From Geodermatophilus siccatus (GTDB taxonomy: Bacteria; Actinomycetota; Actinomycetes; Mycobacteriales; Geodermatophilaceae), in the NCBI RefSeq assembly GCF_900103785.1, contig NZ_FNHE01000015.1, positions 25,542-89,541 on the forward strand: 64,000 bases of DNA, given 5' to 3'. The position numbers were made by a program, and so were the translations under genes. Under the pieces are notes generated by a model. That model had not been told where the DNA came from. It saw only the letters and a program-made list of their open reading frames with translations, and searched no databases. This document shows positions 8,637 to 16,533 of this stretch, one piece after another; the first letter of the stretch is position 1, and every line of letters starts with the position of its first letter.

Positions 8637-9821
8637 TCATCCCTCCTGCTCGGGATCCGGGAAGCGGGCGCCGGCGGGGAGCTCGCTGCCGGCCGCCACC
8701 TCGGCCCGGCGGCCGACCAGGGTGACCTCGCCGTCCCCACCCACCGTGGCGCGCTCGCCGACCACGACGCCGTCGTCGAGCACCGTGCGGGTCACCGTGG
8801 CGCCGGCCCGCACGCGCGCACCCGGCAGCAGCACCGAGTCGACGACGGTCGCCCCGGCCTCCACGACGACCCCGGGGGAGAGCACCGACCCGCTCACCCG
8901 CCCGGCCACCCGGGTGCCGCCGGAGATCAGGCTGTCGTCCACCTCCGCCCCGCGCAGCACCCGGGCGGCGCTGTGCCGGCCGCCGCGGGTGTGCAGCGCC
9001 CAGCCCTCGTCGTCGAGGTCCAGGGGCGGCTCGGGGGAGCGGAACTCGTGGTGGGCCGCCCAGTAGGCCTCCACGGTCCCCACGTCGCGCCAGTAGCCCT
9101 CGAACGGGTGCGCGCGGGCCAGGCCGTCGCGGGTCTGCGCCGGCAGCAGGTGGGTGCCCAGGTCCTCCAGGCCGTCCTCACCGTGCTCGGCGGCCAACGC
9201 CTCCAGCCGGTCCAGCGTCGGGCCGGGGGAGAAGACGAAGACCTCGTTGGTGGCCGTGGTGGTGCGCGGCTCGTCGGGCTTGTAGGCGTAGTCGGCCACC
9301 TTCCCGCCGCTGCCGACCTCGACGATGCCGTAGCGCGGCGCGTCGTCCTCGGCGACCTCGGTGGTGACCATGGTGACCTCCGCGCCGGAGCCCAGGTGCC
9401 CGTCGACGACCTCGCGGTAGTCCAGCTTGTAGACGGCGTCGGCGCTGACCACGACGAGCGCGTCGGGATCGAGGTCGCGGACCAGCGGGGCGTAGCGCCA
9501 CAGCGAGTTCGCCGTCCCGGAGACCCAGCCGGCGCGGTCGGTGCCCTGGTACGGCGGCAGCACGAGGAGCCCGCCGTCGGTGCGGTCGAGGTCCCACGGC
9601 CGGCCGTTGGCCAGGTGCTGCGACAGCGACGTGGGGTGGAACTGCACGGACACCCACACGTCGGCCAGGTGCGAGTGCTGGCAGTTGCTCAGCGGGAAGT
9701 CGATCAGCCGGTAGACGCCCGCGAAGGGGACGGCGGGCTTGGCGCGCTGCTCGGTGAGCAGTTCCAGCCGCCCGCCGGCGCCACCGGCCAGGACGAGGAC
9801 GAGGACCCGGGGGAGTGCCAT
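8637..9821 (-). CDS. GlgC-like sugar-1-phosphate nucleotidyltransferase
   Basis: A 394-residue protein of the ADP-glucose pyrophosphorylase family. The N-terminal nucleotidyl-transfer domain has the hallmark LAGGAGGRLELLTEQRAKPA and the sequel VPFAGVYRLIDFPLSN. The C-terminal third (about 290-385) is a hexapeptide-repeat left-handed beta helix. The family makes ADP-glucose (or another NDP-glucose) for glycogen or related glucans. The usual GRGxRL loop reads GAGGRL here. It stands alone, with no other glycogen genes nearby, so it may be a second paralogue of GlgC and its substrate is uncertain. It is divergent from cheB, across a 357-base gap with a strong inverted repeat. Confidence 0.85.
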   Translation of the reverse strand: MALPRVLVLVLAGGAGGRLELLTEQRAKPAVPFAGVYRLIDFPLSNCQHSHLADVWVSVQFHPTSLSQHLANGRPWDLDRTDGGLLVLPPYQGTDRAGWVSGTANSLWRYAPLVRDLDPDALVVVSADAVYKLDYREVVDGHLGSGAEVTMVTTEVAEDDAPRYGIVEVGSGGKVADYAYKPDEPRTTTATNEVFVFSPGPTLDRLEALAAEHGEDGLEDLGTHLLPAQTRDGLARAHPFEGYWRDVGTVEAYWAAHHEFRSPEPPLDLDDEGWALHTRGGRHSAARVLRGAEVDDSLISGGTRVAGRVSGSVLSPGVVVEAGATVVDSVLLPGARVRAGATVTRTVLDDGVVVGERATVGGDGEVTLVGRRAEVAAGSELPAGARFPDPEQEG

Positions 9822-9867
9822 GGCCCCCGGCTACCCGAGGGGACGGCGTTCACCCTCGCGAGCACTT

Positions 9868-9905
9868 TCTACGGCTCTCTGGCACGGACGACAGAGAGCC
9901 GTAGA
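9868..9905. promoter_or_regulatory. Perfect 14-bp inverted repeat between divergent glgC-like and cheB genes
   Basis: Arms 9868-9881 (TCTACGGCTCTCTG) and 9892-9905 are perfectly complementary with a 10-base spacer. It lies 46 bases upstream of the GlgC-like start and 130 bases before the cheB promoter, in a gap (9822-10178) that is AT-richer than its surroundings. Between divergent genes an operator is more likely than a terminator. A smaller palindrome (9980-9985/9991-9996) lies between it and the promoter. Confidence 0.5.
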
Positions 9906-10023
9906 CGGCACTCGACACGCTGACCCGTCGCTCCTCCGGAGACGTGTCGACAGGAGGCGGGAAATGGTAGGTGATCGTGCTCCGGCCGTTCCGGAGTTGT
10001 GGTGCGGAATTCCCGGGATCGGC

Positions 10024-10051
10024 TCAAGTGCGGGGGAGGAGCGGCCGACAA
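10024..10051 (+). promoter_or_regulatory. Candidate sigma-28 (FliA/WhiG-like) promoter of the cheB operon
   Basis: TCAA (10024-10027), a 16-base spacer and GCCGACAA (10044-10051) match TAAA-N15/16-GCCGATAA with one mismatch in each box. GGCT at 10021-10024 repeats the layout seen upstream of cheA. It lies about 130 bases before the cheB start and would drive the six-gene overlap operon. Confidence 0.55.
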
Positions 10052-10178
10052 CACCCGTGACAGGCACCGCCGGGACCCCGGGCGGACGCCGGCTGCACCC
10101 GTTCCCGACTGCCGGGCCGGTGCCGATCACAGCGCCAGTTCGCCCTGGCAGGCCCCCGCACGGGGAGACGGAGGACGC

Positions 10179-11327
10179 ATGGACCCGATCCGGGTGTTGG
10201 TCGTCGACGACTCGGTGGTCGTCCGCAAGATCGTCACCGACGTGCTCTCCGAGGACCCGGCGATCGAGGTCGTGGGCACCGCCGTCAACGGCCGCATCGC
10301 CGTCGGCAAGCTCGAGCAGCTCAAGCCCGACCTGGTCACGATGGACATCGAGATGCCGGAGATGAACGGCATCGAGGCGGTCCGCGCCATCCGCGCCGGT
10401 GCCGGGGGTGGTGGGGCGGGACGAGGGCACAGCCGCGTGCCGATCATCATGTTCAGCACGCTCACCGAGCGGGGCGCGTCGGCCACCCTCGACGCACTCT
10501 CCGCCGGCGCCAACGACTACGTCACCAAGCCGGCCAACGTCGGCAGCGTCGCGCAGTCCATGGAGAGCGTCCGCCAGCAGCTCATCCCCAAGATCAAGGC
10601 GCTCACGGGGCGCCCGGTCACCACCGGTCCGGTGCGCGCCGCCGCACCCGCCCCGGCCGCGGTCCGCCCGCCGGCCCCGCGCGTCGGTGCGGTCAAGCAG
10701 CCCGCCGTCCTGGTCATCGGCTCCTCCACCGGCGGCCCGGAGGCGCTGGCGAAGGTGCTGCCGGCCCTCCCGGCGTCCCTGCCGGTCCCGGTGCTGCTCG
10801 TGCAGCACATGCCCCCGGTCTTCACCCGCCAGTTCGCCCAGCGGCTGGACCGCCTCTGCCCGCTCACCGTGGTCGAGGCCGTCGACGGCACCCCGCTGGC
10901 GCCCGGCACCGTGCACCTGGCCCCGGGCGACCACCACCTGACCATCCGCCGGACCGGCCGCGGCCTGTCCACCGCGCTGGACCAGTCGCCGCCGGAGAAC
11001 TTCTGCCGTCCCGCCGTCGACCCGCTGTTCCGCTCCGCGGTCGAGACCTTCGACGGCGCCGTCCTCGGCGTCGTGCTCACCGGCATGGGCTCGGACGGGC
11101 GCATCGGCGCCGGTCGCATCCGTGAGGCCGGGGGCGCGGTCGTCGTCCAGGACCAGGCCACCTCCGTCGTCTGGGGCATGCCCGGCGCCGTGGCCACGGC
11201 CGGCTTCGCCGACGAGGTGCTGCCGCTCGACCGGGTCGCCGAGGCGGTCACCCGGCGGATCACCGGGCCGCGGGTCCCCGCGGCCCACCCGGCTCCCGCG
11301 CCCTCGTTCGCCGGAGGACGACGATGA
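10179..11327 (+). CDS. cheB: Chemotaxis response regulator protein-glutamate methylesterase CheB
   Basis: A 382-residue protein that demethylates (and may deamidate) receptor glutamates when phosphorylated by CheA. The receiver domain (about 1-130) has acidic residues Asp10/Asp11, phospho-acceptor Asp56 (TMDIEMPEMNG) and the conserved Lys in TKPAN. A Pro/Ala linker leads to the methylesterase domain (about 180-370) with its catalytic Ser in GSSTGGPEAL, His in QHMPP and Asp in TGMGSDG. The ATG at 10179 follows GGAGG; the frame is open further upstream but the receiver domain fixes the start. It heads a six-gene operon and overlaps cheR by 4 bases. Confidence 0.97.
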   Translation: MDPIRVLVVDDSVVVRKIVTDVLSEDPAIEVVGTAVNGRIAVGKLEQLKPDLVTMDIEMPEMNGIEAVRAIRAGAGGGGAGRGHSRVPIIMFSTLTERGASATLDALSAGANDYVTKPANVGSVAQSMESVRQQLIPKIKALTGRPVTTGPVRAAAPAPAAVRPPAPRVGAVKQPAVLVIGSSTGGPEALAKVLPALPASLPVPVLLVQHMPPVFTRQFAQRLDRLCPLTVVEAVDGTPLAPGTVHLAPGDHHLTIRRTGRGLSTALDQSPPENFCRPAVDPLFRSAVETFDGAVLGVVLTGMGSDGRIGAGRIREAGGAVVVQDQATSVVWGMPGAVATAGFADEVLPLDRVAEAVTRRITGPRVPAAHPAPAPSFAGGRR

Positions 11328-12148
11328 CCCTCACCGCGACCAGCTTCGACTGGGTCCGCCAGCTGGTGCACCGGGAGAGCGCGATCGTGCTCGCCCCGGG
11401 CAAGGAGTACCTGGTCGAAGCGCGGCTGCTGCCGATCGCCCGGTCCATGGGGCTGCCCGACGTCGGCCGGCTGGTCGACTCGGTCCGCACCCGGCCCAGC
11501 CCCGAGTCCACCCGCAGGATCGTCGAGGCGCTCACCACGAACGAGACCTCGTGGTTCCGGGACGGTGACCCGTTCACCGCCCTCACCTCGACGGTGCTGC
11601 CCTCGCTGGTGTCGGCCCGCGGGCCGGCCGAGCGGCTGCAGATCTGGTCGGCGGCCTGCTCCAGCGGGCAGGAGCCGTACACGATCGCCATGCTGCTCGA
11701 GGACGCGCTGCCCAACGCCGCGACCCGCGTCGCCATCACCGCGACCGACCTCTCCCGCGAGATGGTCGAGCGCACCCGGGCCGGGCGGTTCAGCCAGCTG
11801 GAGGTCAACCGGGGGCTGCCCGCACCGATGCTGGTGCGGCACTTCACGCGGGCGGGCACCGAGTGGGAGGTCTCCCCGTCGCTGCGGCGCATGGTGACGG
11901 CGAGCGAGTGCAACCTGGCCGCTCCGCTGCCCCGCATGGGGCCGTTCGACGTGGTCTACCTGCGCAACGTCCTCATCTACTTCGACCTGCCCACCAAGCA
12001 GGCGATCCTCCGCCGGGTGCGCGCGCTCATGCGCCCGGACGGATGGCTCTTCCTCGGCGCCGCGGAGACCACGCTCGGCGTCGACGACTCCTGGGAGCGG
12101 GTCGTCATCGGCCGCAGCTCCGCCTACCGCCCGCTGAAGGGGAACTGA
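11324..12148 (+). CDS. cheR: Chemotaxis protein methyltransferase CheR
   Basis: A 274-residue S-adenosylmethionine-dependent enzyme that methylates receptor glutamates. A helical N-terminal domain (about 1-75) is followed by a Rossmann methyltransferase domain. Family marks include ALTTNETSWFRD, the SAM-loop region WSAACSSGQEPYTIAM and YLRNVLIYFD. The start overlaps the cheB stop (ATGA). The receptors in this window lack a C-terminal NWETF tether, so CheR probably acts on them directly, as in other tether-free systems (inference). Only one base separates it from the next gene. Confidence 0.97.
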   Translation: MTLTATSFDWVRQLVHRESAIVLAPGKEYLVEARLLPIARSMGLPDVGRLVDSVRTRPSPESTRRIVEALTTNETSWFRDGDPFTALTSTVLPSLVSARGPAERLQIWSAACSSGQEPYTIAMLLEDALPNAATRVAITATDLSREMVERTRAGRFSQLEVNRGLPAPMLVRHFTRAGTEWEVSPSLRRMVTASECNLAAPLPRMGPFDVVYLRNVLIYFDLPTKQAILRRVRALMRPDGWLFLGAAETTLGVDDSWERVVIGRSSAYRPLKGN

Positions 12149-12149
12149 C

Positions 12150-12533
12150 GTGCGTGCACTGGTGATCGACGACTCCCGCGCCATGCGGCGCATCGTGAGC
12201 GCGGCACTGGAGGGTTTCGGCTACGAGACCCGCCAGGCCGGCCACGGGCAGGAGGCCCTCGACGTGCTGCAGGAGGGCTACGTGCCCGACCTGTGCACGA
12301 TCGACTGGAACATGCCGGTGATGGACGGGCTGCAGTTCGTCTCCGCCGTCCGGGCCAACCCGGCGTGGCGCGCCCTCACGCTGATGATGGTGACCTCGGA
12401 GAGCGAGCAGGGCCAGATCGTCCGGGCGCTCGCTGCGGGCGCGCACGAGTACGTGATCAAGCCGTTCACCGCCGACGCGCTCCGCGACAAGCTCGCGCTG
12501 CTCGGCATGCTCCCCGAGGAGGCCGTCCTGTGA
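12150..12533 (+). CDS. cheY: Single-domain response regulator, CheY-like (first)
   Basis: A 127-residue receiver domain with acidic pair Asp7/Asp8, phospho-acceptor Asp52 in the motif TIDWNMPVMDG, a Thr in MVTSES and Lys in VIKPF. Once phosphorylated by CheA it should bind the flagellar switch or act as a phosphate sink. The GTG start lies one base after cheR, and the 3' end overlaps the following CheX-like gene (GTGA). There are two such regulators in this operon; which one binds the motor cannot be told from sequence. Confidence 0.92.
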   Translation: MRALVIDDSRAMRRIVSAALEGFGYETRQAGHGQEALDVLQEGYVPDLCTIDWNMPVMDGLQFVSAVRANPAWRALTLMMVTSESEQGQIVRALAAGAHEYVIKPFTADALRDKLALLGMLPEEAVL

Positions 12534-13060
12534 CGCTCGCACCCGATGCCGTCGCACGCCCGACCATCCCCGAGCTCATCGACGAGGCCACCGTCGAGGC
12601 GATCGCCGGTGAGGCCTGGGTCGCCCTCGTCGGGGAGGACGAGGTGCTCGTCCCGCTGCCCGCCGACCTGCCCGCCGAGACGCTCTCGGCGTGGGTGGAC
12701 GTCGTCGGCCCGTGGACCGGCAGCGTCGTCCTCACCACCGGCCGGCAGACCGCGGCCGACCTGACCCGGGCGCTGCTCGGCCAGGCCGCGCCCGAGCTGC
12801 TCGACCACGAGGACGTCGCCGACGCGTTCGGCGAGATCGCCAACGTGGTCGGCGGCAACGTCAAGGCCGCCCTCCCCGGCCCCTCCACCCTGGGCCTGCC
12901 CCAGGTCGGCGAGGCCCCCGACGTCCGCAACCCCGCGGACGTCTGCCGGCTCGAGGTCCTGTGGCGCGGCCAGCCCCTGGTCGTGTCCGTGCAGGGCGCG
13001 CTGCCGGCCCTGTCCACCCCGCACCCGAACCCCCCGCACCCGAACGGAGCGTCACTGTGA
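12530..13060 (+). CDS. cheX: CheX/CheC-like chemotaxis phosphatase (first)
   Basis: A 176-residue protein with the CheC/CheX/FliY-type core motif E-x2-N in FGEIANVVGGNVKAALPG (about residues 102-120), the residues that in CheX attack phospho-CheY. A second copy of the CheC half-site is not evident, as expected for CheX. The start codon GTG at 12530 overlaps the preceding regulator's stop, and its own stop overlaps the next regulator. It ends in a Pro/His/Asn-rich tail (PHPNPPHPNG). Position directly after a CheY suggests that it dephosphorylates that regulator. Confidence 0.8.
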   Translation: MTLAPDAVARPTIPELIDEATVEAIAGEAWVALVGEDEVLVPLPADLPAETLSAWVDVVGPWTGSVVLTTGRQTAADLTRALLGQAAPELLDHEDVADAFGEIANVVGGNVKAALPGPSTLGLPQVGEAPDVRNPADVCRLEVLWRGQPLVVSVQGALPALSTPHPNPPHPNGASL

Positions 13061-13419
13061 AGATCCTCGTCGCCGACGACAGCCGCGTGATGCGGCAGAT
13101 CGTCATCCGCACCCTGCGCCAGGCCGGGTACGACGACCACGACATCGTCGAGGCCGAGGACGGCCGCGACGCCTACGACAAGGTCCAGGCCGAGAACCCC
13201 GACCTGGTGCTGTCGGACTGGAACATGCCGAACATGACCGGGCTGGAGTGCCTGCAGGCGCTGCGCTCGGCCGGCTCCGGCGTCCCGTTCGGCTTCGTCA
13301 CCTCCGAGGGCTCGCAGGAGATGCGGGACAAGGCCAGCGCCGCGGGCGCGCTGTTCCTCATCGCCAAGCCGTTCAACGAGGAGACCTTCCGCGAGAACCT
13401 GGACGGGGTGATCGCATGA
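13057..13419 (+). CDS. Single-domain response regulator, CheY-like (second)
   Basis: A 120-residue receiver domain: acidic pair Asp7/Asp8, phospho-acceptor Asp54 in LSDWNMPNMTG, Thr in FVTSEGS and Lys in IAKPF. It shares the unusual DWNMP signature with the first regulator, which suggests a local duplication. GTG start overlapping the preceding stop (GTGA), and a 4-base overlap with the next gene. It probably has a role distinct from the first regulator, such as phosphate sink or adaptation control. Confidence 0.92.
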   Translation: MKILVADDSRVMRQIVIRTLRQAGYDDHDIVEAEDGRDAYDKVQAENPDLVLSDWNMPNMTGLECLQALRSAGSGVPFGFVTSEGSQEMRDKASAAGALFLIAKPFNEETFRENLDGVIA

Positions 13420-13916
13420 GCGCCGCGCTGACCGTCGTCCTTCCGGACGCCAAGGCCGTCAAGGACATGCTCAGCGGCCTGGTCGGCAAGTCCGTCGGCG
13501 TGCTGCCGGGCGCGCCGGTGACCCCGACGCCGAAGTCGCCGGTGTCGGTGGCCGTGTACGTGGACCCGTCGATGAACGTGAACGCGCTGTGCGTCATGGA
13601 CCTCGGCGCCTCCGCCTACACCGGCGCCGCCCTCGCGCTGCTGCCCCCCGGCGGCGCGCAGGACGCCGTCGAGGAGGACGGCGAGCTGACCACGATGCTC
13701 ACCGAGGCGCTGCACGAGGTCGTCAACGTGCTCTCGGCGCTGTTCAACGTGCCGGGTGCGCCGCACTCCAAGCTCTACAAGCTCTACGCCCCGGGCGACG
13801 ACCTGCCCGGCGACATCGCCGGCTCGCTGGCCGCCTTCAACCGGCTCGACCTCGCCATCGACGTCCCCGGTTACGGCAAGGGCGGGCTCTCCCTGGTCAT
13901 CCCCTCCGGGGCCTGA
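13416..13916 (+). CDS. Second CheX/CheC-like protein
   Basis: A 166-residue protein whose central helix (TEALHEVVNVLSALFN, about residues 90-106) contains an E-x2-N motif like CheC/CheX phosphatases; the rest is diverged and lacks the Gly-rich follow-up seen in the first CheX-like protein. The ATG overlaps the second regulator's stop (ATGA), repeating the regulator-phosphatase order. It is therefore likely to act on that regulator, or to have become a non-catalytic partner. It would probably be called hypothetical by homology alone. A strong terminator follows. Confidence 0.62.
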   Translation: MSAALTVVLPDAKAVKDMLSGLVGKSVGVLPGAPVTPTPKSPVSVAVYVDPSMNVNALCVMDLGASAYTGAALALLPPGGAQDAVEEDGELTTMLTEALHEVVNVLSALFNVPGAPHSKLYKLYAPGDDLPGDIAGSLAAFNRLDLAIDVPGYGKGGLSLVIPSGA

Positions 13917-13928
13917 CCCGGCAGACGC

Positions 13929-14016
13929 CCCGGGACGGCGCCGGAGACCACTCTCCCGCCGTCCCGGGCGCTCCACGACGACGGCCCCGAGGCACTGCGC
14001 CTCGGGGCCGTCGTCG
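13929..14016. terminator. Double hairpin terminator between convergent genes
   Basis: A 12-bp stem (13929-13940/13957-13968) is followed by a perfect 18-bp stem (13976-13993/13999-14016) with a 5-base loop. It lies between the end of the cheB operon (13916) and the end of the minus-strand ATPase gene (14037), so it can serve both strands. Confidence 0.85.
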
Positions 14017-14036
14017 CGTGCTGCAGGGGGTCCTTC

Positions 14037-14555
14037 TCAGTTGAACGCCGGCTCGCGGTCGTCGGTGCTCGTGGGCAGGCAGGCCCAGACGTGCTTGCAG
14101 CCGTCGTCGACGTACCAGCCGTGGGCCACCGACAGCCGGGCCACCAGGTAGAGCCCCAGGCCGCCCTGGGCGGGGTCGCGGTCGACGGCCGGGCTGGGCA
14201 TGGTGTCGGGGTCGCGGTCGCTGACGTCGAGCAGCCAGCCGCCGCTGCCGGCGACCACCGTGGCGACGACGGGGGACAAGCCGTGCCGCAGCGCGTTGGA
14301 CGCCAGCTCGTCGAAGGCCAGGATCAACCGCTCGGCCGCGGTGTCGTCGCCGTCCCTCGGGTAGCCGACGCCGTCCAGTCGTGCCCGCAGCACGGCTCGT
14401 GCGGCCGGGAGCTCGGCGATGGCCTGCAGGTCCCACCGCCAGACCTCGCCCCGGCCGTCCGGAAGCGGACGCAACGGCCACGCGAGTCGACCCACTGCCC
14501 TCTCCCCGTCCGTCGCGGTCTCCGACACGCAGGGGGTTCCCAGGCGGCTGGACAC
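14037..14555 (-). CDS. RsbW-type anti-sigma ATPase/kinase domain protein
   Basis: A 172-residue GHKL ATPase of the SpoIIAB/RsbW group (HATPase_c_2). It shows the N box DELASNALRHG (about 85-95), a DRDP G1-like motif and GGLGLYLV as G2. Such proteins bind sigma factors and phosphorylate STAS anti-anti-sigma proteins, or act as free signalling kinases. Minus-strand order is PP2C phosphatase, then this gene, 59 bases apart, a classic partner-switch pairing. No STAS protein or sigma factor lies in the window, so the target is unknown. The GTG at 14555 is the assumed start; no clear ribosome site decides it. Confidence 0.85.
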   Translation of the reverse strand: MSSRLGTPCVSETATDGERAVGRLAWPLRPLPDGRGEVWRWDLQAIAELPAARAVLRARLDGVGYPRDGDDTAAERLILAFDELASNALRHGLSPVVATVVAGSGGWLLDVSDRDPDTMPSPAVDRDPAQGGLGLYLVARLSVAHGWYVDDGCKHVWACLPTSTDDREPAFN

Positions 14556-14614
14556 TCAATCGTGTCCCGGGCGTTTCCGACCCCGCGGGGTGAGGCGTCT
14601 CCCGTCCGTGCCGG

Positions 14615-16318
14615 TCAGCGCGGTGGGTGTACGCAGATCGCCACCAGGGCGACGTCGTCCCCGGGCGTGGCGGGCAGCATCCGCGCCAGCAGCTCGTCGG
14701 CCAGCTGCTCCAGCGGCCGGTCCGCCAGCGCGGCCAGGTGCCGGCGCAGCCGGCCCACCCCGGTGTCGACGTCGCAGTCCCGGCGCTCCACCAGCCCGTC
14801 GGTGTAGAGCAGCACGACCGCACCCGGGCGCAGCGGCACGGTGGACTCCCGCCGCACCGTCGTCGGGTCCACCCCCAGCAGCAGGTCGCCCAGCCCGTCG
14901 GCGAGCACGGTCACCGTGCCGTCGGGGTCGGCGACCAGTGGCGGTGGGTGGCCGGCGCTGGCCCAGCGCAGCCGGGTCCCGCCCTCCTCGAGCCGCGCGA
15001 TCGCGGCGGTGGCCAGCGTGCCGGTGTGCATCGCGGCCATCGCGGCGTCCAGGCCGCGCAGCACCTCCGCCGGCCCGGCGCCGCTGTAGTGGGCGATGCC
15101 CCGCAGCAGCCCGCGCAGCTGCCCCATCTCGGCCGCTGCGGCGGTGTCGTGGCCGGTGACGTCCCCGATGACCACGACCGGGTCGCCGTCGGTGTGCAGG
15201 AAGGCGTCGTACCAGTCCCCACCGACGCGGGCAGCTTCCGCCGCGGGGACGTAGCGGGCCACCACCTGCGCCCCGGCGATGGTCGGCAGGTCGGTGAGCA
15301 GGCTGCGCTGCAGGCCCTCGGCGAGCTTGGCCTGCTGGCTCTGCCGGTGCACCCGGTCGACGGCGCGTCCGGCCTGTGCCGCGACCTCGCGGGCGGTGGC
15401 CAGGTCGTCGTCGTCCAGCGTGCGCCCGGGGTCGAGGTACAGGGTGAGGACGCCGACCGCGCGGCCGTCGGCGGTCAGCGGCAGGACGACGGCGGTGTCC
15501 GGGCCCAGCTCCACGAGCAGGTCGCGGGCCGGGCCCGGCGGCATGAGCTCGAGGACGGCGGCCACCGGCTGCTGCGCCTCGCTGCCCGACCGCAGCGCGC
15601 GGGCGACGGGGGAGGCCGTCGGCAGGGTGTCCAGGCGGACCTCGGCGTAGCGGTCCAGCAGCGGGCGGCGGGCCGGGTCGACGTGCCAGGAGCCGACGTC
15701 GCGAGCACGGCCCTCCCGGTCGACGACGGTGACCACGCAGCCGTCGGTGAGCGCGGGGACGACCAGCCGCGCCAGGCTGCCCAGCGCCGACTCGCTGTCC
15801 AGCGCGCCGGACAGCTCCCCGGTCACCGCGGCCAGCAGCGCCGTGCGGGCGCCGGCCCGCTCCGCGGCCCGCCGGGCCGTCTCGGCGGCGCGCCGGGCCG
15901 CCTCGGCCTCGTCCTGCGCCTGCCGGCGCGCGGTGACGTCGACGAAGACGAAGGCGGCGCCGTCCGACACCGGCCAGGCGTGCAGCGCCGACCAGCCCGG
16001 GCCGCCCCAGGGATCGGGGACCTCGAGGGAGACCGGCCCGCCCGAGGCCACGGCCTCGTGGCAGACCCGGGTGACGGCGGCGGCCGTGCCGGCGCACAGC
16101 ACCTCGGTGACCGGCCGCCCGACGACGTCGGCGGCCGGGCGGTCGAGCAGCCGCTCGCCCGCCGCGTTGAGCAGCGCGACCCGTCCGGCGGGGTCCAGAC
16201 AGCCCAGCGCGGCGGGCATGGCGGCCAGCACGCCGGTGGCCAGGGCGGCGCTCCGGTCGAGCGGCTCCGGCCACCCCCGCGGTCGGGGCTGCGGGCCTGG
16301 GCTCACCACGAGGACCAC
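14615..16318 (-). CDS. PAS-GAF-PP2C (RsbU/SpoIIE-type) serine phosphatase
   Basis: A 567-residue sensor phosphatase. A PAS domain (about 25-135), a short Ala/Arg coiled coil (about 135-160), a GAF domain (about 165-330) and a SpoIIE-type PP2C catalytic domain (about 345-565) with GGDWYDAF, IGDVTGHD, ASAGHPPPLV and LYTDGLVERR metal-binding motifs. It should dephosphorylate STAS proteins in response to a signal sensed by PAS or GAF. Three GTG codons near the 5' end could serve as start; GAGAGG lies about 8 bases before the second, so the true start may be 4 codons inside the interval. It is upstream of the RsbW-like ATPase. A paralogue with the same catalytic half is at 30862-33465. Confidence 0.92.
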   Translation of the reverse strand: MVLVVSPGPQPRPRGWPEPLDRSAALATGVLAAMPAALGCLDPAGRVALLNAAGERLLDRPAADVVGRPVTEVLCAGTAAAVTRVCHEAVASGGPVSLEVPDPWGGPGWSALHAWPVSDGAAFVFVDVTARRQAQDEAEAARRAAETARRAAERAGARTALLAAVTGELSGALDSESALGSLARLVVPALTDGCVVTVVDREGRARDVGSWHVDPARRPLLDRYAEVRLDTLPTASPVARALRSGSEAQQPVAAVLELMPPGPARDLLVELGPDTAVVLPLTADGRAVGVLTLYLDPGRTLDDDDLATAREVAAQAGRAVDRVHRQSQQAKLAEGLQRSLLTDLPTIAGAQVVARYVPAAEAARVGGDWYDAFLHTDGDPVVVIGDVTGHDTAAAAEMGQLRGLLRGIAHYSGAGPAEVLRGLDAAMAAMHTGTLATAAIARLEEGGTRLRWASAGHPPPLVADPDGTVTVLADGLGDLLLGVDPTTVRRESTVPLRPGAVVLLYTDGLVERRDCDVDTGVGRLRRHLAALADRPLEQLADELLARMLPATPGDDVALVAICVHPPR

Positions 16319-16533
16319 CTCTCTCGGCGGGCTGGTCCCTGCCCCGACCTCGGAGCGCGCCTCCCCGCCGCCCTGCGGGCCGGGAGGGTGCCCGGATCGT
16401 GGCAGCGGGCGCGCGCGCTGCCAAGGCGCACCGGCGTGGCGCGCCCGCCGTCACCCGGTCGTCCTGGACCACCCACGGGCCCAGGGTCGGACCCGGACCG
16501 CCCGGCCGGCAGAGCCCGACTGCCCGGGTGTCC

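Noticed and set aside
10122..10129. A second GCCGATCA box close to the cheB start
   Set aside because: No TAAA- or GGCT-like element at the right distance; the box at 10044 with its -35 partner is better.
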